64,000 nt of DNA from Buttiauxella gaviniae ATCC 51604 (GCF_001654835.1 NZ_LXEP01000028.1:62001-126000); one strand, 5' to 3'. Shown: positions 16,096-28,710, numbered from the stretch's first letter. A program made the numbers and translations. The notes: generated by a model not told the origin, from the letters alone.

Positions 16096-17181
16096 TTATT
16101 CCTCTTCAACGGCTCGGGCCGCTTTTACGACTACCGGCTCGGCGTGCAATTGCTGTAATAAACGCTCTACAGGGGCGGCCAGTCCTACGGACGGTGGCTG
16201 CGCTAAGTTATACCAGAGAGCTGTTCCTTCATCCATGCACCCACTAAATGAAGGCACTGGGAGCCATATTGGGACGATGTCCAAATGAAAGTGGCTGAAT
16301 GTATGGCGGAAGGCGGTTAATTGCGTGAGATTATCTGCTGGAATCTGGTGTTGCGCCAGCCAGTCGCGTAGTTCATTTTCGGTTTCGAATTGTGGGAAAC
16401 AGTACAAGCCACCCCACAGACCAACCGGTGGACGCTGGGCAAGTAGTACGCTGTCCTGGTGCTGCATCATCAATAAGTAGCCGGTGCGTTCCGGTATTGT
16501 AACTTTAGGCTTCTTACCTGGATAACTGGCCCAACTGTTATTGGCATAGGCCACGCAGATATTATTCACCGGGCAAAGTTCGCATTTTGGCTTCGAGCGG
16601 GTACAAACCATCGCTCCAAGATCCATCATTGCCTGGTTAAACTGGCTTACACCTTGCGCGGGCGTGACTTGCTCACTGATATCCCAAAGTTTCTTTTCAA
16701 CATCTTTTTTACCGGGCCAGCCTCCAATGGCATAACAACGTGCAAGCACGCGTTTTACGTTGCCATCGAGAATCGGGAAGTGTTTACCAAGCGACAGAGA
16801 AAGAATAGCGCCCGCAGTCGAGCGCCCAACACCTGGCAATGCGGCCACTTCTTCAAAGGTTTCTGGAAACACGCCCATGTGAAGATTCGCCACCATTTGA
16901 GCAGCTTTATGCAGGTTTCGGGCGCGAGCGTAATAACCCAGCCCAGTCCACAGGTGTAGCACTTCATCAAGGGGGGCGTTGGCGAGATCTGTGATAGTCG
17001 GGAAGCGCTCCATAAAACGCTCAAAGTAAGGAATGACCGTGGCAACTTGCGTTTGTTGCAACATCACCTCAGACAGCCATACTTTATAAGGCGTTTTTTC
17101 GAGTTGCCATGGCAGTGTTTTGCGCCCGTATTTTTGGTACCAGTCGAGAACCTGGTGGGAGAATTGCGGCGCATGTGTCAT
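16096..17181 (-). CDS. mutY: Adenine DNA glycosylase MutY
   Basis: Base-excision enzyme removing adenine paired with 8-oxoguanine. The 361 residues contain the catalytic Glu38 ([10 protein letters not shown]), a helix-hairpin-helix ([13 protein letters not shown]) with Asp139 in LDGNVKRVL, and a [4Fe-4S] loop with Cys193, Cys200, Cys203 and Cys209. The C-terminal Nudix-like domain senses 8-oxoG ([11 protein letters not shown]). The C-terminus is about 11 residues longer than in E. coli. It is divergent from trmB. It complements MutT (52.0 kb) and, in the nucleobase pool, perhaps the 8-oxoguanine deaminase at 6.6 kb. Confidence 0.97.
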   Translation of the reverse strand: MTHAPQFSHQVLDWYQKYGRKTLPWQLEKTPYKVWLSEVMLQQTQVATVIPYFERFMERFPTITDLANAPLDEVLHLWTGLGYYARARNLHKAAQMVANLHMGVFPETFEEVAALPGVGRSTAGAILSLSLGKHFPILDGNVKRVLARCYAIGGWPGKKDVEKKLWDISEQVTPAQGVSQFNQAMMDLGAMVCTRSKPKCELCPVNNICVAYANNSWASYPGKKPKVTIPERTGYLLMMQHQDSVLLAQRPPVGLWGGLYCFPQFETENELRDWLAQHQIPADNLTQLTAFRHTFSHFHLDIVPIWLPVPSFSGCMDEGTALWYNLAQPPSVGLAAPVERLLQQLHAEPVVVKAARAVEEE

Positions 17182-17339
17182 TGTTACCCGGCATCCGATA
17201 AATAATAAGTGTGTGATTTAGGGGGCTGATTCCAGCACAGACGACTCTGTGCTGTAAACCGGAACTTTCTGGTGCTTGCTTCTCACCATTAACTTTGGAT
17301 AATGCCCGTTTCCCGAAAACTAACTTAAGCCTGAACACC

Positions 17340-18059
17340 ATGAAAAATGACGTCATCTCACCGGAATTTAATGAAGAAGGCCGCGCAATGCGCCGGATTC
17401 GTAGTTTTGTGCGCCGTCAGGGCCGCCTGACTAAGGGCCAGGAGTTCGCTCTGGAAAACTATTGGCCGGTGATGGGCGTTGAATATCAAGACGCGCCTGT
17501 TGATTTTACCGAGCTGTTTGGCCGCGAAGCGCCAGTCACGCTGGAAATCGGTTTCGGCATGGGTACGTCGCTGGTGGCAATGGCAAAGGCTAATCCACAG
17601 CAGAATTTTTTGGGCATAGAAGTGCATTCACCGGGTGTGGGTGCATGTCTCGCGACGGCTCACGAAGAAGGTGTCGAGAACCTGCGTGTGATGTGCCACG
17701 ATGCGGTCGAAGTGCTGCAAAAAATGGTTCCTGACAATTCTTTATCCATGGTTCAGCTCTTTTTCCCTGATCCGTGGCACAAAGCGCGTCATAATAAGCG
17801 CCGTATCGTTCAAGTGGCGTTTGCCGAGTTCGTGAAAAGCAAACTTAAACTGGGGGGTGTGTTCCATATGGCAACCGACTGGGAACCTTATGCGGAACAC
17901 ATGCTCGAAGTGATGTCCTCTATTGATGGTTATAAAAACCAGTCAGAGACTAACGACTACGTACCGCGCCCGGATTCACGTCCGGTGACCAAATTTGAAC
18001 AACGTGGCCATCGTCTTGGTCACGGCGTATGGGACTTAATGTTCGAGAGGGTAAAGTAA
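17340..18059 (+). CDS. trmB: tRNA (guanine-46-N7)-methyltransferase
   Basis: SAM-dependent enzyme that forms m7G46 in tRNA variable loops. The 239 residues equal E. coli TrmB. It shows the SAM-binding [15 protein letters not shown], then [14 protein letters not shown], the catalytic-site [16 protein letters not shown] and a C-terminal [20 protein letters not shown]. The start at 17340 gives [10 protein letters not shown] as in E. coli; the frame extends 15 codons upstream without support. yggL begins inside its stop codon (TAATG), so the two are translationally coupled. Confidence 0.97.
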   Translation: MKNDVISPEFNEEGRAMRRIRSFVRRQGRLTKGQEFALENYWPVMGVEYQDAPVDFTELFGREAPVTLEIGFGMGTSLVAMAKANPQQNFLGIEVHSPGVGACLATAHEEGVENLRVMCHDAVEVLQKMVPDNSLSMVQLFFPDPWHKARHNKRRIVQVAFAEFVKSKLKLGGVFHMATDWEPYAEHMLEVMSSIDGYKNQSETNDYVPRPDSRPVTKFEQRGHRLGHGVWDLMFERVK

Positions 18060-18385
18060 TGGCAATTAATCGTAGCCGTCGTTTGCGTAAGAAAATGCAC
18101 ATCGACGAATTCCAGGAAGTGGGGTTCTCTGTTGCATGGCGTTTCCCAGAAGGCACCTCCGAAGAACAAATCGATAAAATCGTTGATGAATTCATCGATG
18201 AAGTTATCGATAAAAATGGTCTGGCTTTTGATGGCGGCGGCCACCTTTCCTGGGAAGGCTTAATCTGCCTGCAGGAAATCGGCAAATGTACCGAAGAGCA
18301 TCAGGCTCTGGTGCGCAAATGGCTTGAAGATCACAAGGCAGAAGACGTTCGCACTAGCGATCTGTTTGATGTCTGGTGGGATTGA
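18059..18385 (+). CDS. yggL: YggL family protein (DUF469)
   Basis: Small 108-residue cytosolic protein, almost identical to E. coli YggL, with a basic N-terminus (NRSRRLRKKMHIDEFQE) and a conserved core (GFSVAWRFPEGTSEEQID). In E. coli it associates with the 50S ribosome, and a ribosome-linked role is the reported view. It starts in a TAATG overlap with trmB. An ERIC element begins 2 bases after its stop, inside the trmB-yggL-yggN string. Confidence 0.95.
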   Translation: MAINRSRRLRKKMHIDEFQEVGFSVAWRFPEGTSEEQIDKIVDEFIDEVIDKNGLAFDGGGHLSWEGLICLQEIGKCTEEHQALVRKWLEDHKAEDVRTSDLFDVWWD

Positions 18386-18387
18386 TA

Positions 18388-18512
18388 TATACCCTAATCT
18401 TTCAAGCTGCACGTGCGTTGGCTTTCCTCGCTCACCCCAGTCACTTACTTAAGTAAGCTCCTGGGAATTCACTGCGTCGCCGCCTTCCTGCAACTCGAAA
18501 TCTGTGGGTATA
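18388..18512. repeat. ERIC element (125 bp, uninterrupted)
   Basis: A full-length ERIC with terminal TATACCC/GGGTATA. Its centre carries the classical segments matching the ERIC2 primer region (CGCTCACCCCAGTCACTTACT) and the ERIC1R region (TAAGCTCCTGGGAATTCAC). It follows the yggL stop by 2 bases, so it is probably transcribed into the yggL mRNA tail. Confidence 0.95.
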
Positions 18513-18524
18513 TGCAGAATAATC

Positions 18525-18552
18525 AGGTCGGTGAAAACCGGCCTTTTTTTTC
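18525..18552 (+). terminator. Terminator between yggL and yggN
   Basis: AGGTCGGT pairs with ACCGGCCT around a 3-base loop (one G-U pair), followed by eight Ts. It should end the trmB-yggL-ERIC transcript before yggN. Confidence 0.85.
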
Positions 18553-18580
18553 TTAAATTTTTAGATGTTCAGGAGTGACT

Positions 18581-19297
18581 ATGATTCGTAAGGCTTTGAT
18601 GGGCGTTCTGCTGCTAACTGCGATGCAGGCGCAGGCCGACTATAAATGCAGCGTCACGCCTCGCGATGACGTGGTAATCAACCCGCAATCCGTTCAGGTT
18701 GTTGGTGAGAATGGCAATCTGGTTATTGCCCCCGATGGCAGCCTGAAATTTAACGGCAAGCCACACACATTAAACGCAACGCAGCGCCAGTTGGCCCTGG
18801 ATTACCAGAAAGCGTTGCGCACCGATCTCCCTTGGATCAACAACGGTGCACTGACACGTGTTGAAAAGGGTCGTGTCGCGCTGGATAAAATCATCGCTAA
18901 AGAAGTGGGTGAGAGCAGCAATATGCGTGGCCGTCTGACTAAACTCGACGCGCAGCTTAAAGAGCAGATGAACCGTATTATTGAAACCCGCCCGGATGGT
19001 TTAACCTTCCACTATAAAGCGATTGATCAAGTGCGCTCCGAAGGGCAACAGTTGGTGAATCAGGCGATGGGCGGCATCTTGCAGGACAGCATTAACGAAA
19101 TGGGTGCTAAAGCGGTTCTGAAAGGTGGCGGCAATCCGCTGCAAGGCGTACTGGGAAGCCTTGGTGGCTTACAGACCTCGATTCAGAATGAGTGGAAAAA
19201 TCAGGAAAAAGATTTCGAGCAGTTTGGCCGCGATGTGTGTAGCAAAGTGGTGACGCTGGAAGGGCAACGTAAAGGGCTGGTTGAGACACTTAAGTAA
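18581..19297 (+). CDS. yggN: Exported YggN family protein (DUF2884)
   Basis: 238-residue periplasmic protein of unknown function that matches E. coli YggN. The signal peptide (MIRKALMGVLLLTAMQAQA) is cut before DYKCSVTPRDD. Conserved stretches include DGLTFHYKAIDQVR and NQAMGGILQDSINEMGAKAV. The ATG at 18581 follows AGGAG by 5 bases, so I prefer it to an in-frame GTG at 18575. Family members are annotated DUF2884; no enzyme motif is visible. Its stop codon touches the next ERIC element, beyond which synteny with E. coli switches to the leu region. Confidence 0.93.
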   Translation: MIRKALMGVLLLTAMQAQADYKCSVTPRDDVVINPQSVQVVGENGNLVIAPDGSLKFNGKPHTLNATQRQLALDYQKALRTDLPWINNGALTRVEKGRVALDKIIAKEVGESSNMRGRLTKLDAQLKEQMNRIIETRPDGLTFHYKAIDQVRSEGQQLVNQAMGGILQDSINEMGAKAVLKGGGNPLQGVLGSLGGLQTSIQNEWKNQEKDFEQFGRDVCSKVVTLEGQRKGLVETLK

Positions 19298-19422
19298 TAC
19301 CCTTCATACTTTAGGCTGACTCTTTGTTGGCTTCGTGCTCTCGCCCAGGTCACTTACTCATGTAAGCTCCCTGGGCCTCGAACACTTGCCGCCGCGATGC
19401 AGCTCGAATTATTTTGGGTATA
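19296..19422. repeat. ERIC element at the synteny junction (127 bp)
   Basis: An ERIC with recognisable CATACTTTAGGCTG and AGCTCGAATTATTTTGGGTATA ends and a central CCAGGTCACTTACTCATGTAAGCTCC. Its left end has drifted (ATACCC) and overlaps the yggN stop. It fills the space between the convergent yggN and leuD genes, which are far apart on the E. coli map. Confidence 0.93.
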
Positions 19423-19436
19423 AGACTTGCTGCTTA

Positions 19437-20042
19437 TTAACGCATAAACGCCGGTTGTTTCTGCTCGTAAGCTGAAATTGAACCTTCGTGCTGTAACGTC
19501 AGACCGATACTATCGAGCCCTTCTAACATGCAGTGGCGGCGGAAAGTATCGATATTAAACGAATAGCTTTTCTCACCCGCAATCACGGTTTGTGCTTCCA
19601 GGTCGACCACGAATTTAATCCCCGGATTTGCCGCGACCAGCTTAAACAGCTCATCGACTTCTGCTTCGCTCAGCGTCACCGGCAGCAACTGATTATTGAA
19701 TGAGTTGCCGTAGAAGATATCCGCAAAACTTGGCGCGATAACCACCTTGAAGCCGTAATCAGTTAATGCCCACGGCGCATGCTCACGCGAAGAACCACAG
19801 CCGAAGTTTTCACGTGCCAGTAAAATTGAAGCGCCTTTAAATTCCGGGAAGTTCAGCACGAACTCTGGGTTTGGCTGCTGGCCGGCATCATCCAGAAAAC
19901 GCCAGTCGTTAAACAAGTGAGCACCAAAACCAGTACGGGTCACCTTCTGCAAAAACTGCTTAGGAATAATTGCGTCGGTATCAACGTTTGCGGCATCCAG
20001 CGGAACGACCAGGCCGGTGTGTTGAATAAATTTCTCTGCCAT
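19437..20042 (-). CDS. leuD: 3-isopropylmalate dehydratase small subunit
   Basis: Swivel subunit of isopropylmalate isomerase (LeuCD), leucine synthesis step 2. The 201 residues equal E. coli LeuD, with [15 protein letters not shown] and the [13 protein letters not shown] substrate-binding loop. It is the last gene of leuABCD, 10 bases after leuC. No strong terminator is visible between its stop and the ERIC at 19296-19422, so the ERIC may lie in the leu mRNA 3' end. Confidence 0.97.
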   Translation of the reverse strand: MAEKFIQHTGLVVPLDAANVDTDAIIPKQFLQKVTRTGFGAHLFNDWRFLDDAGQQPNPEFVLNFPEFKGASILLARENFGCGSSREHAPWALTDYGFKVVIAPSFADIFYGNSFNNQLLPVTLSEAEVDELFKLVAANPGIKFVVDLEAQTVIAGEKSYSFNIDTFRRHCMLEGLDSIGLTLQHEGSISAYEQKQPAFMR

Positions 20043-20052
20043 GGTGTTTCCC

Positions 20053-21453
20053 TTATTTCAATGTACGGATGTCAGCAAAATGACCAGAAACAGCGGCGGC
20101 TGCTGCCATTGCCGGGCTAACCAGGTGTGTACGACCACCGCGGCCCTGACGGCCTTCAAAGTTACGGTTGCTGGTGGATGCACAGCGTTCACCCGGCTCC
20201 AGGCGGTCGTTGTTCATCGCCAGACACATGGAGCATCCAGGTAAGCGCCATTCAAAGCCAGCTTCAATAAAGATCTTATCCAGACCTTCTGCTTCGGCCT
20301 GCGCTTTGACCGGACCGGAACCTGGAACTACCAACGCCTGCACGCCTGGTGCAACTTTACGGCCTTTGGCAATTTCTGCCGCAGCGCGCAAATCTTCAAT
20401 GCGTGAGTTGGTGCATGAACCGATAAACACTTTATCGATAGCGACTTCGGTTAATGGAATGCCTGGTTTCAGGCCCATGTATGCCAGAGCTTTTTCAGCA
20501 GAGGCACGTTCAACCGGATCAGCGAAAGATTCAGGATTCGGGATGTTTTCGGTGACGGAAATGACCTGACCTGGGTTGGTGCCCCAGGTGACTTGCGGTG
20601 CAATGTCAGCAGCATCCAGGGTCACAATGCTGTCGAACTTAGCGCCTTCGTCAGTGCTAAAGGTTTTCCAGTAGGCGACGGCGTCATCCCAGCTTTCTGC
20701 TTTCGGTGCGTGCAGACGGCCTTTCACGTAGTTAAACGTGGTTTCGTCTGGTGCAACGATGCCCGCTTTGGCACCCATTTCGATTGCCATGTTGCACAAT
20801 GTCATGCGGCCTTCCATCGACAGCGCCTGAATCGCACTACCACAGAATTCCACTACATGACCGGTGCCACCCGCACTGCCGGTTTTGCCTATGATTGCCA
20901 GCACGATATCTTTCGCGGTAATGCCCGGTGCAGCGGTGCCAGTCACTTCAATCTTCATAGTTTTGGCGCGGCCCTGTTTCAGGGTTTGCGTTGCCAGAAC
21001 ATGTTCAACTTCCGAAGTACCGATACCGAACGCCAGTGCGCCAAATGCGCCGTGGGTTGCGGTGTGCGAGTCGCCACAAACGATGGTCATGCCAGGCAAA
21101 GTAATACCCTGCTCTGGGCCCATCACGTGGACGATGCCCTGGAACGGGTGGTTCAGGTCATATAATTCAACGCCGAACTCTTTGCAGTTTTTCATCAATT
21201 CCTGCATCTGAATGCGGGCCATTTCGCCGGAAGCGTTGATGTCTTTAGTCTGCGTAGAAACGTTGTGGTCCATGGTGGCAAATGTTTTACCTGGCTGACG
21301 CACCGGGCGCTTATGCGCACGCAAACCATCAAACGCCTGCGGGGAGGTCACTTCGTGCACCAGATGACGGTCGATGTACAACAGTGGTGTTTCATCGACT
21401 GCTTCGTAGACGACGTGGGCATCGTACAACTTTTGATATAACGTCTTCGCCAT
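20053..21453 (-). CDS. leuC: 3-isopropylmalate dehydratase large subunit
   Basis: Catalytic [4Fe-4S] subunit of isopropylmalate isomerase (2-isopropylmalate to 3-isopropylmalate). The 466 residues equal E. coli. Cluster-binding cysteines lie in FIGSCTNSR and in [10 protein letters not shown]. Aconitase-type substrate motifs are [14 protein letters not shown] and [13 protein letters not shown]. It begins 2 bases after the leuB stop, in the leuABCD operon transcribed leftward. Confidence 0.97.
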   Translation of the reverse strand: MAKTLYQKLYDAHVVYEAVDETPLLYIDRHLVHEVTSPQAFDGLRAHKRPVRQPGKTFATMDHNVSTQTKDINASGEMARIQMQELMKNCKEFGVELYDLNHPFQGIVHVMGPEQGITLPGMTIVCGDSHTATHGAFGALAFGIGTSEVEHVLATQTLKQGRAKTMKIEVTGTAAPGITAKDIVLAIIGKTGSAGGTGHVVEFCGSAIQALSMEGRMTLCNMAIEMGAKAGIVAPDETTFNYVKGRLHAPKAESWDDAVAYWKTFSTDEGAKFDSIVTLDAADIAPQVTWGTNPGQVISVTENIPNPESFADPVERASAEKALAYMGLKPGIPLTEVAIDKVFIGSCTNSRIEDLRAAAEIAKGRKVAPGVQALVVPGSGPVKAQAEAEGLDKIFIEAGFEWRLPGCSMCLAMNNDRLEPGERCASTSNRNFEGRQGRGGRTHLVSPAMAAAAAVSGHFADIRTLK

Positions 21454-21455
21454 GA

Positions 21456-24120
<2,665 letters not shown>

Positions 24121-24161
24121 GTTGTGGTCCTTTCTCGTCTTAGGGGCCCTTGCTACGAGCA

Positions 24162-24192
24162 TAAAAAAACCCGCGCAGTGGCGCGGGTTTTT
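24162..24192 (-). terminator. leu operon attenuator
   Basis: On the reverse strand, ACCCGCGC pairs with GCGCGGGT around a 4-base loop and is followed by a run of seven Ts. It lies between leuL and leuA, 42 bases before the leuA ATG. Its position after a Leu-rich leader peptide is the classical transcription attenuation layout. Confidence 0.92.
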
Positions 24193-24209
24193 CTGTCTGA
24201 TGGCTTGAA

Positions 24210-24293
24210 TCAACGCTCGATTTCGCCCACCAGCCTACCGCGCAAAGAAGTTGCGTTTAGTAGTAGACCTAGTAGGCGAATGGTGCGAATCAT
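24210..24293 (-). CDS. leuL: leu operon leader peptide
   Basis: A 27-codon frame ending in TGA, upstream of the attenuator. It begins [19 protein letters not shown]. Five leucines at codons 7, 8, 10, 11 and 12 are all the rare codon CTA, so ribosome stalling should be very sensitive to charged tRNA-Leu(CUA). When leucine is short, stalling there would favour the antiterminator and expression of leuABCD. The frame was found by reading the sequence; its function follows from E. coli leuL (28 codons). Confidence 0.9.
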   Translation of the reverse strand: MIRTIRLLGLLLNATSLRGRLVGEIER

Positions 24294-24328
24294 GTTTTCA
24301 AGCCCCAAGTGAATTCGTTATGCATTTA

Positions 24329-24357
24329 TTGGTACTTGATCTGCCCTGCTGTGTCAA
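24329..24357 (-). promoter_or_regulatory. Probable leuLABCD promoter
   Basis: On the reverse strand there is a perfect -35 (TTGACA, 24357-24352). Seventeen bases on, a weak -10 (TACCAA, 24334-24329) lies about 36 bases before the leuL start. The -35 is convincing; the -10 is tentative. Confidence 0.6.
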
Positions 24358-24961
24358 CAATCGATTCTCTCAGACACAGTTTTGGCGATAGTAAGGTGGG
24401 TGTGACGGTCAGTTATTTGTGCTGGTATATCAATTTTTCATAATATTTATAAAAGGTATGAAAAAGGACTGTTTACCGTTTTATGTAAAAATGAAATCGT
24501 CAGAAACAATTAAAAATAATATGTTTATTACCATCGTCATTCATCATAGTTATGATTTGCGAGGGTTAATCAAGGCAAGAATCCTATTTTAGGAATTTAT
24601 CTCCTTTCCTTATCACTCGATTCTCAGTAGAACTATTGTTTCCGACCAGCGATGTCATCCATGGTTGATATATAATTCAGTAGGTGAATCATTGTGCGAT
24701 AAGTCATTTTGTGATTTCATTAGCATGTTCAGGAAATCAACTGACACAAAAAAGTTATATACATCTTTATAGTTATACCAGACTTGTCAGTAGCTGAAGC
24801 CGTGTTGGCGTGTCAGGAAACGTGAATTAAAAATTTTAATTTTATTTTTAAATAATGTTTTCAATTGTATTGATCAGCATGTTCTGCTTAGCAAGTGATA
24901 ATAGGGATAGCCCGCAGAGTTAATCTGTGAAAAAGGACGAACCATCTTAGTGGAGTTTGCC
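24358..24961. other. AT-rich leuL-leuO intergenic region
   Basis: About 600 bases, strongly AT-rich with many A/T tracts, no coding frame and no repeat. In E. coli the same position carries the H-NS-silenced leuO promoter region, with LeuO autoregulation. The composition here fits H-NS binding, but individual sites cannot be assigned by eye. Confidence 0.6.
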
Positions 24962-25906
24962 ATGTCTGATAATTATGTAGAACAACCAACAGTTCATGAT
25001 GGGTTTAAACCTCAACTACGTTCTGTTGATTTAAATTTATTAACAGTATTTGATGCTGTTATGCAAGTGCAGAATATTACCCGTGCTGCTCAAACCCTGG
25101 GGATGTCTCAGCCCGCAGTGAGTAATGCGGTAGCTCGGTTGAAAATAATGTTCAATGATGAACTATTTGTACGTTATGGCCGAGGCATACAACCTACGGC
25201 TCGGGCCTTCCAACTGTTTGGCTCCATTCGCCAGGCATTGCAGCTGGTACAGAATGAGTTACCAGGAGCAGGTTTCGACCCGAGCAGCAGTGAAAGGGTG
25301 TTTAACATTTGTGTTAGCAGCCCTTTAGATAATTTTTTAACCTCTGTTATCTTTAATAATGTGAAACGCTTTGCGCCAGGTATTCAGTTACTCTTTAAAT
25401 CCTCTTTAAATAAAGATATTGAACACCAATTACGTTATCAGGAAACAGAGTTTGTTATTAGCTATTCTGAATTTCGTCGACCTGAGTTCACATGTATTCC
25501 ACTATTTGAAGATGAAATGGTTCTGGTGGCGAGTAAGAAAAATCCACGCTTAGTTAAACCATTAACTGAAGAAGACGTTTATAACGAAAAACATGCGGTT
25601 GTTTCTCTGGATCGCTTTGCATCATTCAGTGCACCATGGTACCCAACAGCAGATAAACTGGCCTGTATTGCTTATCAAGGGATGGCAATGATCAGCGTTT
25701 TAAATATTGTGTCGCAGACTCAACTGGTTGCGATAGCACCACGCTGGTTAGCTGAGGAGTTTTCTGACTCGCTGAATTTACAAACATTCACACTGCCGCT
25801 TAAAGAAAATACAGCTACTTGTTATTTATCGTGGCATGAAGCAGCAGGGCGCGATAAAGGGCATCAATGGATGGAAAAATTACTGACTACAGTGTGCAGT
25901 AAGTAG
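24962..25906 (+). CDS. leuO: LysR-family regulator LeuO
   Basis: DNA-binding regulator that antagonises H-NS and controls leu, bgl, cas and other stress genes. 314 residues as in E. coli LeuO. The N-terminal winged helix-turn-helix is [17 protein letters not shown]...[19 protein letters not shown], and the C-terminal effector domain is conserved to [17 protein letters not shown]. The ATG at 24962 has GGAG 6 bases upstream; an in-frame GTG four codons earlier is less likely. Unlike E. coli, the N-terminal tail is poor in Pro and Glu. It sits between leuLABCD (divergent) and ilvIH. Confidence 0.96.
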   Translation: MSDNYVEQPTVHDGFKPQLRSVDLNLLTVFDAVMQVQNITRAAQTLGMSQPAVSNAVARLKIMFNDELFVRYGRGIQPTARAFQLFGSIRQALQLVQNELPGAGFDPSSSERVFNICVSSPLDNFLTSVIFNNVKRFAPGIQLLFKSSLNKDIEHQLRYQETEFVISYSEFRRPEFTCIPLFEDEMVLVASKKNPRLVKPLTEEDVYNEKHAVVSLDRFASFSAPWYPTADKLACIAYQGMAMISVLNIVSQTQLVAIAPRWLAEEFSDSLNLQTFTLPLKENTATCYLSWHEAAGRDKGHQWMEKLLTTVCSK

Positions 25907-25930
25907 ATTTAGAATCCTTGTCTGAGTAAT

Positions 25931-25966
25931 CCGGATGGTTAAAACTATCCGGTTATCCTTCTTTTA
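25931..25966 (+). terminator. Terminator of leuO
   Basis: CCGGAT pairs with ATCCGG at 25931-25952, extended by two inner pairs, followed by a pyrimidine- and T-rich tail (CCTTCTTTT). It lies 24 bases after the leuO stop. Confidence 0.75.
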
Positions 25967-26317
25967 TTAGCCTTTGTAGTTTTTTCTTCTTTAGTTGTTT
26001 TTGTGCTTTCTCTCCAGAACATATGATAAATCGTCCGCTAATTAGATTTATCCTGCAAAGCCATTATCCATAATATTTTCATTCATAGTTTCCGCTTATG
26101 GTCAGAGCATAACTCTGTCAGTAGAGGGTTTTGTAGTGTTCGTAAGAAAATCCTTGTTTGAGACTTGAAGATTGGCAATTGATTGCCTGATTTTCAACGG
26201 TTATGTTAGGCAACTATCAATAATAAAAAGACATATGCAGGGCGCAATAACCTGCCTCAACGACTTAGCTGAAATGATTTCGGTGGTCGGTCAAACACGT
26301 AAGCCTGGAGGCAAACC
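25967..26317. other. leuO-ilvI intergenic region, probable Lrp-responsive promoter
   Basis: About 350 bases, AT-rich, without coding frames. In E. coli the region upstream of ilvI holds several Lrp sites activating ilvIH. The A/T composition and position fit, but I cannot place Lrp boxes reliably. Confidence 0.5.
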
Positions 26318-28042
26318 ATGGAGATGTTGTCAGGAGCCGAGATGGTCGTCCGATCGCTTATCGATCAGGGCGTTAAACATGTATTCGGTTACCCAGGAGG
26401 CGCAGTACTCGATATCTATGATGCGCTTCATACTATTGGCGGCATTGATCACGTGCTGGTACGCCATGAACAAGCGGCAGTGCATATGGCTGATGGCCTG
26501 GCACGTGCAACCGGTGAAGTGGGGGTCGTGCTGGTGACATCCGGTCCCGGTGCTACAAACGCAATCACCGGCATTGCTACGGCTTACATGGACTCCATTC
26601 CAATGGTGGTGCTTTCTGGTCAGGTTGCAACATCGCTGATTGGCTATGATGCATTCCAGGAATGCGACATGGTGGGGATTTCTCGCCCGGTCGTGAAACA
26701 CAGCTTTTTAGTCAAACAAGCAGAAGACATTCCTGGCATCATCAAGAAAGCCTTCTGGCTTGCAGCAAGTGGCCGCCCAGGTCCGGTTGTGGTCGATTTG
26801 CCAAAAGACATTATGAGTCCGGCAAATAAGTTCCCTTATAGTTATCCCGAAACCGTCAGTATGCGTTCTTATAACCCGACCACTCAAGGTCACAAGGGGC
26901 AGATTAAGCGCGCATTGCAAACCTTGCTGGCGGCGAAAAAGCCGGTCATGTATGTCGGTGGCGGTGCGATCACTTCTGCCTGTCATGATGAACTGCTTGA
27001 ACTAGCCCAGAAGCTGAATATTCCGGTCGTATCCTCGTTAATGGGTCTTGGTGTGTTTCCAGGGACTCATCGGCAGGCTTTAGGCATGCTGGGGATGCAC
27101 GGAACCTACGAAGCTAACATGGTGATGCACAACTCCGACGTGATTTTCGGGGTAGGTGTGCGCTTTGATGACCGTACCACCAACAATCTCGCGAAGTACT
27201 GCCCGAATGCGACAGTGCTGCATATTGATATCGACCCAACTTCTATTTCTAAAACGGTCGGTGCGGATATTCCTATTGTTGGCGATGCGCGTCAGGTTTT
27301 ACAGCAAATGTTGGAGCTGATGGCGCAGGAAGATACGTCGCAGTCCTGCGATGATATCCGTGACTGGTGGCAACAGATTGAGCAATGGCGTGCGCGCCAG
27401 TGTCTGGAGTTTGACAGAACAAGCGATAAGATTAAGCCACAGGCGGTTATTGAAACTATCTATCGTCTGACCAAGGGTGAGGCTTACGTCACCTCTGATG
27501 TCGGTCAGCACCAAATGTTTGCTGCACTTTATTACACCTTTGATAAACCTCGCCGTTGGATTAACTCTGGCGGCCTCGGCACTATGGGCTTTGGTTTGCC
27601 AGCCGCACTGGGTGTGAAGCTGGCATTGCCAGACGAGACCGTGGTTTGCGTTACGGGTGATGGCAGTATTCAAATGAATATCCAGGAACTCTCTACCGCG
27701 CTGCAATATGGTTTGCCGGTATTGGTGCTTAACCTCAACAACCGCTATCTCGGTATGGTGAAACAGTGGCAGGACATGATTTATTCTGGCCGCCATTCTC
27801 AATCCTATATGGAGTCGTTACCTGATTTTGTGCGCGTTGCGGAAGCTTATGGGCATGTAGGGATCAACATTAACGAGCCGCATGAGCTGGAAAGCAAGTT
27901 GATCGAAGCGCTGGAGGCCGTGCGTAACCAGCGTCTGGTATTCGTCGACGTCGCAGTTGATGGCACTGAGCATGTGTACCCGATGCAGATCCGTGGCGGT
28001 GGTATGGATGAGATGTGGTTAAGCAAAACGGAGAGAACCTGA
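26318..28042 (+). CDS. ilvI: Acetolactate synthase III large subunit
   Basis: Catalytic subunit of AHAS III, a TPP- and FAD-dependent enzyme forming acetolactate or acetohydroxybutyrate for valine, leucine and isoleucine. 574 residues, equal to E. coli. Motifs include [14 protein letters not shown] with the catalytic Glu in [22 protein letters not shown] (FAD region) and the TPP motif [15 protein letters not shown]...[19 protein letters not shown] precedes the ATG. The ilvH ATG follows the stop by 2 bases. It supplies keto acid precursor to the divergent leu genes. Confidence 0.98.
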   Translation: MEMLSGAEMVVRSLIDQGVKHVFGYPGGAVLDIYDALHTIGGIDHVLVRHEQAAVHMADGLARATGEVGVVLVTSGPGATNAITGIATAYMDSIPMVVLSGQVATSLIGYDAFQECDMVGISRPVVKHSFLVKQAEDIPGIIKKAFWLAASGRPGPVVVDLPKDIMSPANKFPYSYPETVSMRSYNPTTQGHKGQIKRALQTLLAAKKPVMYVGGGAITSACHDELLELAQKLNIPVVSSLMGLGVFPGTHRQALGMLGMHGTYEANMVMHNSDVIFGVGVRFDDRTTNNLAKYCPNATVLHIDIDPTSISKTVGADIPIVGDARQVLQQMLELMAQEDTSQSCDDIRDWWQQIEQWRARQCLEFDRTSDKIKPQAVIETIYRLTKGEAYVTSDVGQHQMFAALYYTFDKPRRWINSGGLGTMGFGLPAALGVKLALPDETVVCVTGDGSIQMNIQELSTALQYGLPVLVLNLNNRYLGMVKQWQDMIYSGRHSQSYMESLPDFVRVAEAYGHVGININEPHELESKLIEALEAVRNQRLVFVDVAVDGTEHVYPMQIRGGGMDEMWLSKTERT

Positions 28043-28044
28043 TT

Positions 28045-28536
28045 ATGCGCCGGATATTATCTGTATTACTCGAAAATGAGTCCGGGGCGCTGTCCCGTGT
28101 AATAGGCTTATTTGCTCAGCGCGGTTACAACATTGAAAGTCTGACCGTGGCTCCAACTGACGATCCCACACTATCTCGCATGACTATCCAAACGGTTGGT
28201 GATGCGAAAGTGCTGGAGCAGATTGAAAAGCAGCTGCATAAACTAGTGGATGTCCTGCGTGTCAGCGAACTGGTGCAAGGGGCGCATGTCGAGCGTGAAA
28301 TCATGCTGGTAAAAGTGCAGGCGAGTGGTTACGGGCGTGAAGAAGTGAAGCGCAACGCGGAAATCTTCCGTGGGCAAATCATTGATGTCACACCAACGCT
28401 CTACACGGTTCAACTGGCAGGGACTAGCGACAAACTGGACGCATTCCTGAATACCATTCGTGAAGTGGCTAAGATTGTCGAAGTAGCACGCTCAGGTATT
28501 GTAGGCGTATCGCGTGGCGATAAGATTATGCGCTAG
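28045..28536 (+). CDS. ilvH: Acetolactate synthase III regulatory subunit
   Basis: Valine-sensing small subunit that activates IlvI. 163 residues as in E. coli, with an N-terminal ACT domain ([30 protein letters not shown]) and a C-terminal domain ([20 protein letters not shown]). The frame extends upstream into ilvI; the ATG at 28045 matches E. coli and follows the ilvI stop by 2 bases. A strong terminator ends the ilvIH operon. Confidence 0.97.
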   Translation: MRRILSVLLENESGALSRVIGLFAQRGYNIESLTVAPTDDPTLSRMTIQTVGDAKVLEQIEKQLHKLVDVLRVSELVQGAHVEREIMLVKVQASGYGREEVKRNAEIFRGQIIDVTPTLYTVQLAGTSDKLDAFLNTIREVAKIVEVARSGIVGVSRGDKIMR

Positions 28537-28558
28537 CCTGTAATGGCGGCTAAATAAT

Positions 28559-28592
28559 AAACCCGGTAAAACACGTACCGGGTTTTTTTTTG
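28559..28592 (+). terminator. Terminator of ilvIH
   Basis: ACCCGGTA (28561-28568) pairs perfectly with TACCGGGT (28576-28583), followed by eight more Ts. Confidence 0.94.
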
Positions 28593-28710
28593 CAAATAGC
28601 GCAGCAACTGCCAGCAAAAGCGGTTGCCCGAGGTATTATTCTGCGCTTAGATGATAAAAATGAAACCATGACCAGGGTATGGTTATGGAAATCCTAAATA
28701 AGGGGCTACT

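Noticed and set aside
20593-21165. Plus-strand 190-codon frame antisense to leuC
   Set aside because: Composition (Cys, His, Phe and Arg scattered) is that of an antisense shadow; leuC is complete.
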